Assembly: GCA_003313425.1 (NCBI GenBank)
Contig: NHZP01000057.1
Location: 1-64,000 of the forward strand
Length of the DNA: 64,000 bases
Direction of reading: 5' to 3'
Source of the DNA: Pseudopyrenochaeta lycopersici
Lineage: Eukaryota > Ascomycota > Dothideomycetes > Pleosporales > Pseudopyrenochaetaceae
Below are positions 30,540-42,958 of this stretch, piece after piece. Under the pieces are notes generated by a model. The model searched no databases. It saw only the letters and a program-made list of their open reading frames with translations, and was not told where the DNA came from. Each line of letters starts with the position of its first letter. Position 1 is the stretch's first letter. The position numbers and the translations under genes are program-made.

Positions 30540-30803
30540 GTGTTTTAAACGAACAGTGAAAATGGGTGAAGAAAATGAGGCACAAACATGAGGTGAATGT
30601 ATTGTGATTCTGTATGTGCGCGATAGTGTTGAAACATTGTTCCTTTTTTTTTGTGGATGAAGACATGATGTCGTTCTGGACGTGCTAAAACGATGAAAGC
30701 TGAGATAATGATGATAAGCAACAGCGTTGTATTGATTGATGTTGTGTCTGAAATGTGGGGTACTCCAACCCGCAGATTTACATGCAGCATCACAGCTGGA
30801 TTA
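30540..30803 (+). repeat. Dispersed repeat pieces shared with 43 kb and 51.8 kb
   Basis: Positions 30548-30625 (ACGAACAGTGAAAATG ... GAGGCACAAA ... TGTGATTCTGTATGTG) resemble 43097-43165. Positions 30685-30803 (CGTGCTAAAACGATGAAAG ... CAGCATCACAGCTGG) match 51755-51872 with few differences. They are noncoding and probably the ends of one or two TE families. The 43-kb copy follows a hAT C-terminal remnant, which may hint at the source. Confidence 0.6.
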
Positions 30804-31180
30804 CTAATACAGATATTTCCTGGCCTGCGACAAGATTGCTGCAAGTGTGCGGCAGATGCAAAAGTAAAACGATAACAATCCACGTTGACACAATCAATCT
30901 ATGAGAGACGAAGGCAACAACGAACAAGCACAGAGTGAAAGAAGGGGGACTGTGGCGTAAAGGGGTGGCCCAAACGGGCGACCTGTCCCGATGGGGTTTA
31001 ATTTTGGAATCGAGGAACCGCCGCGTCCGAGGGGAAGAGGGTGGAGATACTGCAGAATTACGTTACTAGCAACAAACAGCCAACCAGACCGCCAGGTCCT
31101 GGAAGCGGCAGGAGAGGAAGGGGTGGTTGAAACGCCGAGCACGCTGAAGACAGCTGGAACGAAGTGCGTCGCCTGCGCTC
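30804..31180. other. Upstream of the PHD-finger gene
   Basis: No coding feature supported. It probably carries the PHD gene promoter. Confidence 0.3.
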
Positions 31181-32275
31181 ATGTCTGCTCGAGAGTCAGG
31201 CAGAGGACGGGGACGTGGAAGAGGACGAGGCGGCGGACGAGGAGGCAAGAGGAAGTGCTCTGAGAGTATGGACGATAGCGATGCAGGTGGCTATGGAACG
31301 AGTATCCAGAACATGTCTTAACATGACGAAGGACGACGACGATTCCATCATTTCATCATCGTATACACCACTACCCACACGAACAAAGTCCGGCCGCAGT
31401 GTGAACAAGCCAGTCGCGTTTGTACCGACACTTCCAGAACCGGCACAAGGAGTCAAGCGAAGGAAGTCTACGAAGACTCTGCTGGCTGCGAAATGCAGGA
31501 CATGCCATCGGGGGACAGAGCCGGGAAACAACCGGATCGTATTCTGCGATGTGTGCAACACAGCATATCACCAGCATTGTCATAATCCGCCCATTAGCAA
31601 TGTGGTGGTCAATGTGCCGAAGAAGATATGGTTATGTGGGCCTTGTGAGCGGTCGAAGCAGAACGTGTTGCAAGGTACAGAAGGTCTAGTCGCTGCAGAG
31701 AGTCTATCAATAGATGAGGTATGTCCCCCATCATGTTACCTCGCGTTACTGTAATAACAGATTCAGAAACGCGCATACTTCTCAACCCTCCCACAACACC
31801 AACTAGTCTCTCTACTCTTGCATGCCACAATCCGACACCCCCAACTCCCCATGTTCTTACCGAACGTGCAAGACCTGATCTCGGACCCTGCAACCCTCGA
31901 AACTCACCCGACAGCACATCTCGCTCCTCAACGCTCCTCGCAGCAGCAACGTCAACACCACATTCAGTTATCCACCCCTCACTAACCTCTCTGCATAACA
32001 GCAACACCTCTACAGCCACAGGTAGCAAACCCCACCCAACTCACCATCTCTGCTCCAACTGTGAAACGGACGCAGCGGAAGCGCAACTCCTCAGCGAAAA
32101 CCGCGCCCACAAACTATACACAACCGTGGACATGGCCGACAACCAGAACGAAAAAGACGGCTACGACACTGATCCGCCGGCGCCCTATCCTAAGCCTCGG
32201 GAATGATTTGGCAAAGGTGATCAGGCCCGAGCGAGGATCTGTTAGATCGATGGCCAAAAAGTTCCAGGAGCGCTA
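31181..32275 (+). pseudogene. PHD-finger protein gene, partly decayed
   Basis: It starts at ATG 31181 with an RGG/GRG-rich N terminus (SGRGRGRGRGRGGGRGGK). A frame change follows near 31310 that no clean intron explains. The PHD finger is intact: CRTCHRGTEPGNNRIVFCDV, then CNTAYHQHCHNPP, then WLCGPC, a chromatin-reader zinc domain. A 42-nt intron (31719-31760, GTATGT to AACAG) joins LSIDE to IQKRAYFSTLPQHQLVSLLL, a conserved helical region. Further on, GYDTDPPAPYPKPRE and NDLAKVIRPERGS lie in different frames where the family has one continuous stretch, so an indel has occurred near 32200. Family: nuclear PHD proteins conserved in Pezizomycotina. It is probably nonfunctional or truncated. Confidence 0.65.
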
Positions 32276-34340
32276 GCGAGAGGATGCAGCGTGCACGCAT
32301 ATATAACCTACCAGACGAGATAAAGAGACATTGCAGCCGAAGTCCGTAGGACATTGAGCATGTGAACTGCCATTGCTCAACGAACCCCGTTACTGTTCTA
32401 AGAATGCAGAGATGGGCCTCGGAACACACGTCACACGAGACCACTCGGCACACTAGACCACTCAGCACACAACACACCAGAGCACTTAACACCGGCCGTA
32501 TACTGTAGCGTTCCAAGTGTTGTGGCTCCTGGTCTGCGTCTCATTCTTACCTCCGGCCGCTTTCACCTCCGACTCTTTATTGTGAGCCAATTCATGCTAA
32601 TCAAACGATATTCCTCCGGCGATCGATTCGTCTCCCACTGCCGTCGAGGTCGTGAAAGAGAAGCGCAGGAGGTCTTTCGGAAGTGATCCGGCGGAGCACG
32701 GTCGGTGACAGCATGGCCTTGATGATGTAAGGACCTGTTTTGGGCCCCAGAGCAGGCGCTATACATAGCTAACGTTATCATGAAAATAGAATGACCCGAA
32801 AAACAAAGGAGACCAAAGCGAAAGGTACCTATACGGTACCGAGTGGTCGTGGGACAGTGGGCTTGCTGGATTTGTCGTCAGCCCTATTTGAACGTGTAAT
32901 CAGAGCTCGAGCAAGCGTTCACAGTAGGCAAGAAAGGTATTATAGGAGAATAGGCGCAGATATTTTTGGACGTGCTTATCTCGCACAATCCAATCGGCCT
33001 ACAAGCAGTATGGAAATAAGTGCGCACAGCAAGGTTGAGGGTAGTGAGTGCCACTGTTACAAAATTGTGGAGTAAGTGTTTGCTACTAATCTGGGGAAGC
33101 ATGAATATGTAGTCATAAAGCTTTATGTACCCAAATCCTGCACGGGACGTGCAGACTGCGTTTCTAGAAATGCCACCAGGGCCATAGCAATTGACGATAT
33201 ATGTGTTTGACTACGAATATATACAGTGCCATTGCTAGAGGATGTGGAATTACCGAACGGGCAAATCACCAGCTCTGCTCTCGCCTCTTCTCTGAAGATT
33301 GGACAAAAAAATCTGAATTTATGATCACTGTTCAAACCTCTACCTAACTCAATCCCAGTCCTATTGCCTGACCCCTCCCGTCTCTCAGAGTTTATTGAGC
33401 AGCTGAGGAACTCATCATTTGCGTTTTTACATGTGGGAACGGTAACTTTAGGGTCGGGGAGCTGGGGCCGAAAGGTCTGCTAGGATGCCTTAGGTTAGCC
33501 TTGTCGGTAGAAGTGCCACTGTCATTGATCGTTCACTCTCAGCCCTAGTGGATATGAGGACCTCCCGCTCCTGCTAGCCAACCGGAAGGAGGCTGAGATG
33601 AGCACGGGCCAGTTGCAAAGACAATTCATGTGACTACACTGACTAGACGCCATGTAGCTTCAAATAATGGGAGATCAAGCAAACAGCCCACACTCGATCC
33701 TTGAATCATGATTCGTTTGTCACATCGGACACTAAACAATAATCTACCCTAGCATGAAACGGCATGCGTGCGTGCTTTCCCGCTTCCCCGTCCGCCTTGA
33801 AGCTGCCACCAACTCAGGCCCAGACACAGCAGCGCGAGTGCCTCTGACTCGACGTAGAAGCTTCAAGGAGCCAAATGACGAGCTTACGGACATTGTTGGG
33901 TGGTTCTAAGGTAGGCATGATTCTCAACACGAGATCTTGTCATGCCCAGCCTTTATCCTGCTTATTCTGGTGCCAAGCCTGTTTCTTGTTCTGTATTCTG
34001 TAGTGGAGGCTGGATAAAAACTTTAAAGATATAATATAAGTTGTTGTTGAGATTACAAGGGCCCGTTTTTCTGATTTTTGGTGTTTTGGGGGTGAGCCGA
34101 GGAGTGGAACCGTCACTGCAAACGGAGTTAGCTCCCTTCAGCCTGCACCCTCATTCTCTCATAGTTTTTTCGTTACCATTCTTGGCTACTTGAATTCGCG
34201 TCTTTTAAAAAGAGCACTACTCCAGCCGCATTCTATAACCGCTTCCTTTGCCTACCAGAACACGGACCGCTGGCACCTCAATTACTTTGGGCTCTTGATG
34301 ACCACAATACCTCGTTGTTTGTATTACGGTCACCTTCAAT
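32276..34340. other. No recognised gene
   Basis: About 2 kb without recognisable coding sequence. The 3' part is the upstream region of the gluconokinase gene. Confidence 0.4.
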
Positions 34341-35079
34341 ATGTTGCAATCCTCCGACCCACAACATTCAACACCTATGCTCTATGCTACGCCTCCTATT
34401 TCTACGCCCGATTCGCCCTGCAACGCTTCCTCATTGAACGCCGCAAAGCCTTCTACCGCCATTTCCATTCTAAACCATCACCATGTTCTGATTGTCACCG
34501 GCCCGGCTGGGTGTGGGAAGAGCACTGTTGCCAAATTCCTGGCCGAACGCTATGGCTTCGTCTACATCGAAGGCGATGACGTGAGTCAAGTTCGAATGTC
34601 ATTTCGAATCTCTTCTCACATATTCACAGTTCCATCCTCTGGCGAATATTGCGAAAATGGTTAACAATGTTCCCCTGGACGATGCTGATCGGTGGGACTG
34701 GCTGGTTCTGTTGCGAGACGAAGCGCTGGTCGCGTTGAAGAAGGGAGCTAAGAGTGTCGTCATTACTTGTAGCGCCCTCAAGAAGAAGTACCGAGACGTC
34801 ATTCGTACTGCTCGACTGTACACCGAAATTTCAAACGTCAATGTCCACTTTGTTTATCTCCGTGTCAGCAGGGAAACACTTCTGGCCCGCGTTGGCGCTA
34901 GGAAGGGCCACTACATGAAAGATTCGATGGTCGTTAGCCAACTCGCTGCACTCGAGGAACCGGACGAGGACGAGACCAAGAGACTGAAGGATGTAGAGAT
35001 TATTGATGTGAAAGGCGGTCAAGTGGAGGTCGAGAAGCTCGTAACCGTTGCTGTTGACAAGATCCTGGAGACTGAATAA
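34341..35079 (+). CDS. Gluconokinase (EC 2.7.1.12)
   Basis: Phosphorylates D-gluconate with ATP to 6-phosphogluconate, feeding the pentose phosphate pathway in the cytosol. Exon 1 (34341-34580) ends with the P-loop GPAGCGKST in LIVTGPAGCGKSTVAKFLAE and FVYIEGDD. A 49-nt intron (34581-34629, GTGAGT to CACAG) follows. Exon 2 (34630-35079) continues FHPLANIAKMVNNVPLDDAD then RWDWLVLLRDEAL, CSALKKKYRDVIR, FVYLRVSRETLLAR and ARKGHYMKDSMVVSQLAALE, all family hallmarks. The product is 229 residues. The N-terminal 45 residues are a Ser/Pro-rich extension. It is intact and the most conventional gene in the window. Confidence 0.93.
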
Positions 35080-37029
35080 TGACAATTGTTTCAAGAAGTC
35101 AGCCGGTACAGAGATTTCTTCTCCTTCCTCGACTTTTGCTGGGACGTTTTCCTAGCTTTCAGCGCCGTAGGCGCCGGTATTTTGGATGTGACTTTGAAGA
35201 TGGCGCAAATAATATAGTGTACCCTTGTGACAGGGAATACTGGATGGGGCATGGGATTTCACCTTTCTGTTGGGCAAAGTGCGGAACTCTTCGACAGATG
35301 CTAATATATATGAATTGGATATTTCGAGACCTACTTCATGCTGCAAGCCATGTGGTTCGGTCTTGTGCATGTATCCGTATTGGCTGTAAAACTTGAGTTA
35401 CACCTCAAGGCTTTGACGTCGAAAGAGGCATTGGAGACCCAGGCTGCCCGGGAGAAAGGTCAGGTCATGATATGTCCATCTGCATGTTGATGGGCGGTGG
35501 TTGGGGCCGCCCAGATTTGCCGTTCGGCCAGCCGCTCCGCACCTGCGGATAAGGCTGCTTTTTCTTCATCCCCCTAGAGCACAACAAGCGAGGAGTCACG
35601 AAGGCTGCGTCAACAAGAGGAACTCTATCGTGCCAAGTAGTACTTTGGGACCTGCCTGATTAGGAAGTTCCGTGCTCGCTAGGTACAGTCTACAGCCCGC
35701 ACGTCGCATCCTTCGGACCTCAGTCTTCTCTCTACTCGGACTGGCGCGAGGTTCATGACGCCCGCATTGAGTTACGACCGCCTCACCTATCTCTCGTGCC
35801 TTAGCTGGTTTCATGGTATCGTAGACAAGCATCCAAGCGGGCAGTCTTACACCATCCGGGACCAGGTCTAGGTGGCGGACGGCGTGTAGTCGAAGAAAGC
35901 CCGTCCGACATAGGTCTGCGTGTGAAGCAAGGCCACTTTCGACGTTTTCGCGGAGCCCATTTCGCACTCCGCACTCCGCACTCCTGTCAGAATTTTAATG
36001 AATGTGTTGGTCAGAAGGTCGATCATCATTTATTGTTGTTCTGTCTGTTCTTTTCTATAGCTCCTCTGCTTCCGGAGGTTCCGTAGATCGCAATAGTTAT
36101 CGGTCCTACTATTTATCGCTCTTTCCTTGTATTTGACAATCCGACAACTCCTTACCCTCCATTCCTTCATTCCACTCCTAGCCTCTCTTTGACTGCGCCA
36201 ATGTAGTTGCGCCCGCCCTTCTTCTCTATTGTCTCTCCTGCACACTGTCGCTTTCCCTGTTATTGCATTGCCTGTGAAGACCTTCGCTCTTCATGCGCTC
36301 CATACTCATGGTAACTTAGCGAGCATACCCTCAACAAGACTGCAGGACTGTTTGCCATCAACGAGGCGGTCAACCAGCTACAGGATCCGCCGTATATAGC
36401 TCTCGGCGAGAAAAGCTTCCCAACACTAGCATCCAGCATGCGATCTTCTCGGACTTGCAGTCGGCGCTGTTATCGGTACAGCATGCAGGCAATGGCATTG
36501 CAGTTGTGCCAAGCGCAACCGCTGAAGAGTATCATCAAAGTTGACGTGCCATCCATCGTGACTGGGTCATGACTATCGCACACGGTCGCTACCAGTGTGA
36601 TTTCTAGCGCGGTCATCAGTGGTGGCGTCCATCCCTTGCCAGCATGTTACATGGGTCTGCAAGAGCGACCACCACTTTAATAGGCATCTTACAGGCAGTG
36701 GAATCCGTTCCTCGGTACGATTATATTCACAGCAATTCGCTGTGCTACATTATGTGTCAATTTTGCAGTAATCTTGGCCGAGCAGAGCTTCTGGCAATGG
36801 GTCCATTGTCGTGCTTCCTCCACTCCAAGAGGTGGAGAAGCTCCATCTTCAGCCACTGCAGATATTTGAATAAACTCGTTTACTGAGTTACTTTCTGCTT
36901 CCACTTGAACCAGTCATTAGCATTGTCAAGCATAGGAGTCGCATTATAGAATGTGTTCAGTGCAAACTGCTCAAATTTTGCAGTGTCGGTCATGGTGAAG
37001 GCAGATACTCAACAGAACTGAAGAAATCC
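35080..37029. other. No recognised gene
   Basis: About 1.9 kb. Short frames on both strands show no domain. It ends at the degenerate pogo copy. Confidence 0.35.
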
Positions 37030-38491
37030 AAGACTGTTGTGTCGCTGAGCTGGTTTGAGATCGATATGGCAGGCGTGTATCGACGTGGATTTGCGCCTAC
37101 GTACGCAGCTGTACGTGATATGACTAATCACCTGCTGGCTACGCGCGGCGCAGGTTAGTTTGGCGTCCACTGGCCACGTAACTTTGTCAAGCGTACAGAC
37201 AGTCTTACGACGCGTTTCAATCGAGCGTACGACAAGCAGAGAGCTCTGTGTGAGGATCCGGTCCTAATTAGCGCTGGTTCAAGCGCGTGGAGGAGACAAA
37301 GGCCAAGTACGGCATCCTTGATCAGGACGTGTACAACTTTGACGAGGCTGGCTTTATAATGGGGAAGGTCATGACTCAGCTCGTTATAACAGGGGCAGAG
37401 AGGAGAGGTCGGCCAAAGGCTGTTCAGCCAGGCAACCGTGAGTGGGTGACGGTGATCCAGGGAATCAACGCTGCTGGCTGGAGATCCCACCCTTTCTCAT
37501 CTTTGCTGGCCAGTATCACCTCTTTGCCTGGCATGAGGAAGCTGATATCCCACGAGATTGGGTTATCGCTATCAGCGACAACGGCTGGACAACCAACAAA
37601 CTAGGAGTTGAGTGGCTTAAGCACTTCAACGCTCACACGAAGGCTCGTGTAGTAGGGGCACGTCGGCTGCTTGTGCTTGACGGCCACGAGAGCCACAACT
37701 CTCTTGAGTTTCAAGAGATTTGCAAGGAGAACAATATCTATACGCTTTGCATGCCACCTCACTCATCTCACCTCCTCCAGCCGCTTGACGTTGGCTGCTT
37801 CTCGCTGTTGAAGCGCAGATACAGCCGTGAGATTGAGAGCCTAATCCACCACCACATCAACCAAATCACCAAGCTTGAGTTTCTGCCAGCCTTCAAGGCA
37901 GCCTTCACGCGATCGTTTACGGTAGCTAATATCTGCTCAGCTTTTCGAGGCGCAGGCCTTGTTCCACTTCAGCCAGACGTTGTTCTGTCACAGCTAGATG
38001 TAGAGCTCCGTACGCCTACACCTACTTTGGCTGTTCTAGCAGAGGCACTCTGGGAGGCTCGTACGCCAAGCAACGTACGTGAGCTTGAAGCTCAATCAAC
38101 GTTAATACGTGATCGCGTGCGGCGGCATAAGAGCTCATCGCCTGCCTCAATTATTGAGGCAATCAACCAGCTTAAAAAAGGAGCTGAGGTAGTGATGCTC
38201 TCCGCTGAGCTGATGCGCGATCAGATTACTAGCCTTGCGAGAGCCAATGAGGCAGCAACAAAGCGGAGGTAGCGTAGAAAGAAGCGGATCCAGAAACAAG
38301 GAGTCTTAATAAAGGGAGATAGAGAGGATATACTCGCTCAAAGAGAGGCTGAGCAGCAGATAGAGCGTGAACAGCGTCAAGTTGGAGAGCGCTTAGGGCT
38401 CGGCCGCCAGGCTCTACCGCGCTGCTCAAGGTGCAGAGAGGCTGGGCATAACTTACGTACATGTAAAAAAGAGACTATAGGTGCTGCTTAA
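37030..38491 (+). pseudogene. Pogo-like transposase, degenerate, with zinc knuckle
   Basis: The DNA-binding part (RRGFAPTYAAVRDMTNHLLA, NFVKRTDSLTTRFNRAYDKQ) is interrupted by stops, and the core changes frame near 37480. Catalytic motifs remain: [26 protein letters not shown] and [17 protein letters not shown] stop (TAG at about 38270) precedes the tail, which ends with CSRCREAGHNLRTC, a CX2CX4HX4C zinc knuckle, and stops at 38489-38491. It is the same subfamily as the 3' end at 45268-45963. Inactive. Confidence 0.85.
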
Positions 38492-38792
38492 GCTACTATA
38501 TTAATATATATATAGCACTCTTATTTATGGTTGAGCTGTGCGCTTGCAGAGGTGCTGAAAGTTGGTGGGGCTGGCGACTCGCTTGTACTGGCGAGGCTAG
38601 TGAGATTTGTCCCCAAAATGAGATTTGTCCCCAACGTTAATGCTAGTGGAAATCAATCACTTACTGTAGCTTGGCTTAGCGCGTAATCTATGAACGCGAC
38701 ACTACCGCGACATCATCGCGTCTCCGCCGCAGGTAACCAGTTAGAGAAGAACGTAGGTGTTAAATGTGTTTTCTTGTCTTGAGCATCTCAGT
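38492..38792. other. MULE upstream region with repeated GAGATTTGTCCCC
   Basis: GAGATTTGTCCCC occurs twice, at 38602-38614 and 38620-38632, just upstream of the MULE coding region. The same motif occurs twice at 51880-51892 and 52030-52042. It may belong to a terminal repeat. Confidence 0.5.
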
Positions 38793-39676
38793 ATGGAAGA
38801 CATTATCCCCCCTCCAGACCAGCTCTACAGCTCCTATGAAGAAGCGTATGATGCGCTCAAGACGCATGGCATGCAGCACGGCTACGGCTTTGTCCTTAAG
38901 CGGAGTTGGCCTCACAATTCAGATGTCAAGACACGTTATTACTACCACTGCGATTGCTTTAGGAACAACTACCAGTCAAGTGCAAAGGTTCTGAGTACAA
39001 GCACGCGCTCAACAGGATGCCCTTTCAAGCTTGTTATCTTCAAGGTGAAGCTCACCAGCCAGTGGAAGCTAGAGGTACAGGACAAGCACCACAATCACCC
39101 CCGGTCAATCAATCCTAGTGCGCACAATGTCTATCGCAGGCGTACATCGGCACAGAAGGAAGTAATTGAGTCAATGACGCACGTTGGGGCGCGGCCGATG
39201 CAGATACTAGCGGCGATCCAAAGAGAAGACCAAGACACACTAGCCTCTGCCACTGATATCCGAGGCGAGAGGAAGGCAATTCGGGAGAAACACTTGAACG
39301 GCAGGAGTCCAATGGAGACATTATTAGGCGACTTATCTATGGCAGGTTGGGTCTTCGCAGTGAAGAAGGATGATAATAACCGCGTACAAAATCTCTTCTT
39401 CGCCCACCAGAAGCAGGTCGAGTTGCTGGTGGCAAACCCCGACGTACTGTTGATGGACTGCACATACCGCACCAACAAGTACAGACTTCCACTGTTGCAC
39501 ATACTTGGCTGCACCAACCTACAGACCTTCTTCTCTGCGGGCTTCTGCTTCCTTAGCAATGAGACACAAGCAGACTACTATTGGGCAATCGCGAACTTCC
39601 TGCTTAAGACAGGCATACAACGACCACAGGTACTCATCAGCGATCAGGAAGAGGCGTTGAAGATGGCAGCTCGCTC
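38793..39676 (+). pseudogene. MULE transposase, 3'-truncated by a hAT element
   Basis: From the ATG at 38793 the frame encodes a FAR1/WRKY-GCM1-like zinc domain (SYEEAYDALKTHGMQHGYGF ... YYYHCDC ... TGCPFKLVIF ... DKHHNHPRS) and then the start of the MULE catalytic domain (DVLLMDCTYRTNKYRLPLL, FFSAGFCFLSNETQADYYWA, QVLISDQEEALKMAARS). At 39677 it runs directly into the terminal inverted repeat of a hAT element, so the last third of the transposase is missing. The remaining part has no stop codons. Confidence 0.85.
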
Positions 39677-42600
39677 CAGTGTGGCCAATGGATGGAACGG
39701 ATCGTCGATCCAATCCAATGCCACAAAATCCAGGGGTATCCAGTCCAATCCAAATCCAATCCGGTTCAATCCGTTCAGCCTCAGCCATAGTGGTCTGAGC
39801 GGTTGATCAATGTGTATTATGGAAATCTCCACATCGCCCATGGGATAATTTCGTTAGAAAATGGTTGGAATGGATTAATCTAAAGTATGATAGAGAGATC
39901 TTGCTACAAAATATGACGTCTTTTCTCATTCGACCGGCTTTTGCCTTATGTCGATAATACCGGCCTTGCCCCATGAATACAGACACTGTGCTGCCTGTGC
40001 TGTACTACACTGTAGATGATTGCGGCAGTCAGTTATCATCATACCCAATCTACTAAATATTCTTTCTGGCTTGTCGCTCATTGCCGGAATACTGAGAATA
40101 TCGATAGCCATCTGCGCAAGCTGCGGATACTGGGCTTTGCCAGTCGTTGTCCACCAGGCGATTGGCTCGTCACACTCGATCTGCCCTTGAGTGCAATAGC
40201 GGTCATATTCATCCTTTCTCTTCTCACGGTTAGCTGTCTGCGCAGCTTTGATACCTCTCATTCGATACGCTTGAATGCCCGTGGGCTCACCATCGCGCGG
40301 GTTCTTCTTTTGGGGCGAAAGGGCATCTGAAATGGGCTGTTGCTTGTAGCTGTCAAGCCAGAGCCTTTTGACTGCTCTCTGCCCGTCTTTGATCCACTGC
40401 GGCTGCTTGTTCCAGAACGATTCGAGATAATCCCAGTTCTTCGCAGGATCAAGAACGACGGCGGCAAGGTAGACAGGCGAGTCTCCAAGCTTCTGGTAAT
40501 ACTTTTGGGCTTTATCGATTACAAGCTTGATTTGGGCCTTGAAATGTCATTCCCCTTGAATAATGTCTCCTGCTGCAGATTCGTATGAGGCATAAACAGC
40601 AGTCAGCTCTTCGATAATATACTCGATATCCTGAATGATGTTTGTCAGCCCGCTGGATGTACCATCACCTGGTCGACCCTGTAGATCTAGCGTCGCCTCA
40701 TAACACGGTCTGAGCTGTCTTTCATACTCGGAGAGTATGTCCCAGTCCTTTTCCGTTAACCTATCTGTGAAGATGTCCTTGCAGATTGCTTCATCCTCAA
40801 CTGGCAACTTTGTACCCTTGGCCTTGTTCCGTTTGGTCAGTCTCTCTTCTGATTCAAGCCACAATCGAGAGCATTGCGGAGTTTATTCGCACGACAGAGC
40901 ATATTGTAGACGCTATTTCAGCGTGTATTGTTGTCTTGGCAGAGCTCGTAAGTCTTGAGGTCGGCTTTATCGGCCTCGCCATCGGATTCTTCGATGTATT
41001 TCTGCTGTGCTACGGTACATTAAGAACTGAATTTGCCGGAAGGGCAGTAAGCTTACCTGCAATCCATCTAGCTCGTCGTTGGGGGCTTGAATACGTCCAG
41101 ACAACCAGGTTGTGAAGTTTGCCGACCGGTCCGTTTTTTCTCCAATGCCTCAAACTCTCTTTAATGTTTTTTGGCATCTGATCCTCCATTTCGAATAAAT
41201 CTGGGTCCACGCCGAAAAGAAGATGGCGAGCAATGAGATTGATGATATGGCCAGAGCAGCGAAGGCGGCGTTTAATAGCATCAAAACCATACGTCTCTGC
41301 AAGAGCATCCATTGCCGTATCGTTGTTCGAAGCGTTGTCGAGTACAAAGAATCCAATCTTGTTCATGACCTCAAAGTCGTCGATAACCTTGCTGACCCCA
41401 TCGGCGATGTTGATACCTACGTGTGAGCCCAGTTGCTCTGGAGTCGAGAGAAGGATGCATCAAGCCTTAAAGTCCTTGTTGAGAAAGTGAGCGACAATGC
41501 CGTTGAAGGATAATAGGTTTCCGGAGGTCCAGAGATTAAATGCGAAGTGGACTTTACTCGAAGCATCTTTCAACTCATTCTTCATTGTCGCTTTATGAAG
41601 CTCAAAACCATGAGCTACCCAGGCCGAAATCGTGGTATGGGAAGGCATTGCAGGTTCCGCACGGGAAGAGAGGTATCTAATGAGCTCACGGAACGCTGCA
41701 CTATCAACTTGACGAAAGGAGACATTGTCATAGACAATCCAACGAACGAGAAGCCTCTGGAATCGATTTGTATCAAATTTGAGCGCTAAATAGTTCATGA
41801 TTTCCTGTTCTCGAGGAATAGACGCGTCGAGGCTAGCAGCATCCGCGGTAGAGGGAGCGGGCTTGCCTTTCATTGTCCAGAGCCACCTGTTTGAGGTATC
41901 ATCGATAACTTCTTTATTGTCTTTATCCCAGGCCAGATGATGGATATCTCGTAAATGTGTATTCACGGCAGAGGTACCATTGTCGGTATTGTAATGGCCG
42001 CCTTTCCCAGCCAGATGACATTCCTTACAGACCCAGAATCTTTCTTCGTCCCCTGCTCCTCTTCGCCAAACGCCCAGAACCATCCTCGAATCCTCTTCAT
42101 TGAACGTGACAAAGGGATTGAATGTCCGGGAAGCAACCTCCATTGCACGCACGACCAATCGTGGTCCGAATCGGTATACTGGGACTCATTGGCGACGAAT
42201 GCTTGGCCATCCTATCCAGAGAAAGGTTAGTATAAGTGCAGGAGAATTATTTCAGGGCCGTACCGCGGAGAGTGGTGCAGACGGTGCAGAGCATATTGAA
42301 GGAGCAGATAGAGCAACCTTCTTCCCCTCAAATGACCGTAAAGCGTCAACCGTAAGGGGTAATAGTGGTGTCATGTGACGCAGTAATAACAGTAGTGATA
42401 ACTGCTGCGGAGAGCAAAACAAGAACAATAACTTAGTGAGGCATGTTAGATCCAGAGCTAATTTTTTTTTTTGAAAAGGTGCGACACCTTCAACGCCTTG
42501 CAACTCAGAGTTCGTCACCTTGGGCTCGTTTTATAAGGAAGCAAATAGCTATGATTGCTGTGGCTTATGCACGGGTATCTGTCGCCCCGTACTCAGAATT

Positions 42601-42833
42601 ATCTTCACGATAATGCGAAGAAATTCGCTCGGAATCAGCCATTTCGCTTAGCTAGCGAATATGACTTACGCATTGGCACTATAATGCCTCGTTCTCTAAT
42701 CTCCACCACAATGTGGCGGCAGTAATTTCGATTTGGATTCATTGGATTCCTCCATCCAATCCAATCCAATCCAATCCAAAACGAAGCGGATTGGATGGAC
42801 AATCCAAATAGCTTCCATCCATTGGCCACACTG
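39677..42833 (-). mobile_element. hAT transposon (inverted-repeat bounded)
   Basis: Ends share a 21-bp inverted repeat, CAGTGTGGCCAATGGATGGA-A. Both subterminal regions are full of ATCCA/TGGAT units (about 39710-39780 and 42735-42810), as in hAT elements. The transposase lies inside on the minus strand. The expected 8-bp target duplication is absent: the left flank is MULE coding sequence and the right flank reads GATTAGAC. Confidence 0.85.
39926..42158 (-). pseudogene. hAT transposase, frameshifted
   Basis: Pieces in order: a BED-like zinc finger (FWVCKECHLAGKGG ... AVNTHLRDIHH, 42158-41460); the start of the RNase H-like core (HFAFNLWTSGNLLSFNGIVA; FFVLDNASNNDTAMDALAE; RLRCSGHIINLIARHLL, 41366-41010); a helical insertion (YERQLRPCYEATLDLQGRPG, 40864-40547); and the C-terminal hAT dimerisation domain (YPQLAQMAIDILSIPAMSD, ERIFSRLGMMITDCRNHL, 40261-39926). 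Several frame changes and stops lie between. Some junctions may be introns, but at least the region around 40300-40550 looks decayed. Confidence 0.85.
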
Positions 42834-42958
42834 GATTAGACTGCGTAGGTAACTGGTTTGCGCGGGAACTCATCTCTTTAGAGGAGTTACTAGCGATGAT
42901 TGTAGAGACTATAGAGATAGATGATGAAATAGATATTGATTTTAATAGGGAGGATTAG
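42834..42958 (+). pseudogene. C-terminal remnant of a second hAT-type protein
   Basis: Immediately outside the right end of the hAT element the plus strand reads GLDCVGNWFARELISLEELL then an acidic tail and a TAG stop. This resembles the last residues after the dimerisation domain of hAT transposases. It does not continue the MULE found at the left end. Confidence 0.35.

Noticed and set aside
34190..34579. 129-codon frame overlapping the gluconokinase start
   Set aside because: Different frame from the kinase, no motif, and it overlaps the P-loop exon; treated as leader and shadow.
39700..42800. ATCCA/GGATTGGAT tandem arrays as a CRISPR or satellite
   Set aside because: They are irregular, only near the two ends of the hAT element, and fit hAT subterminal motifs.
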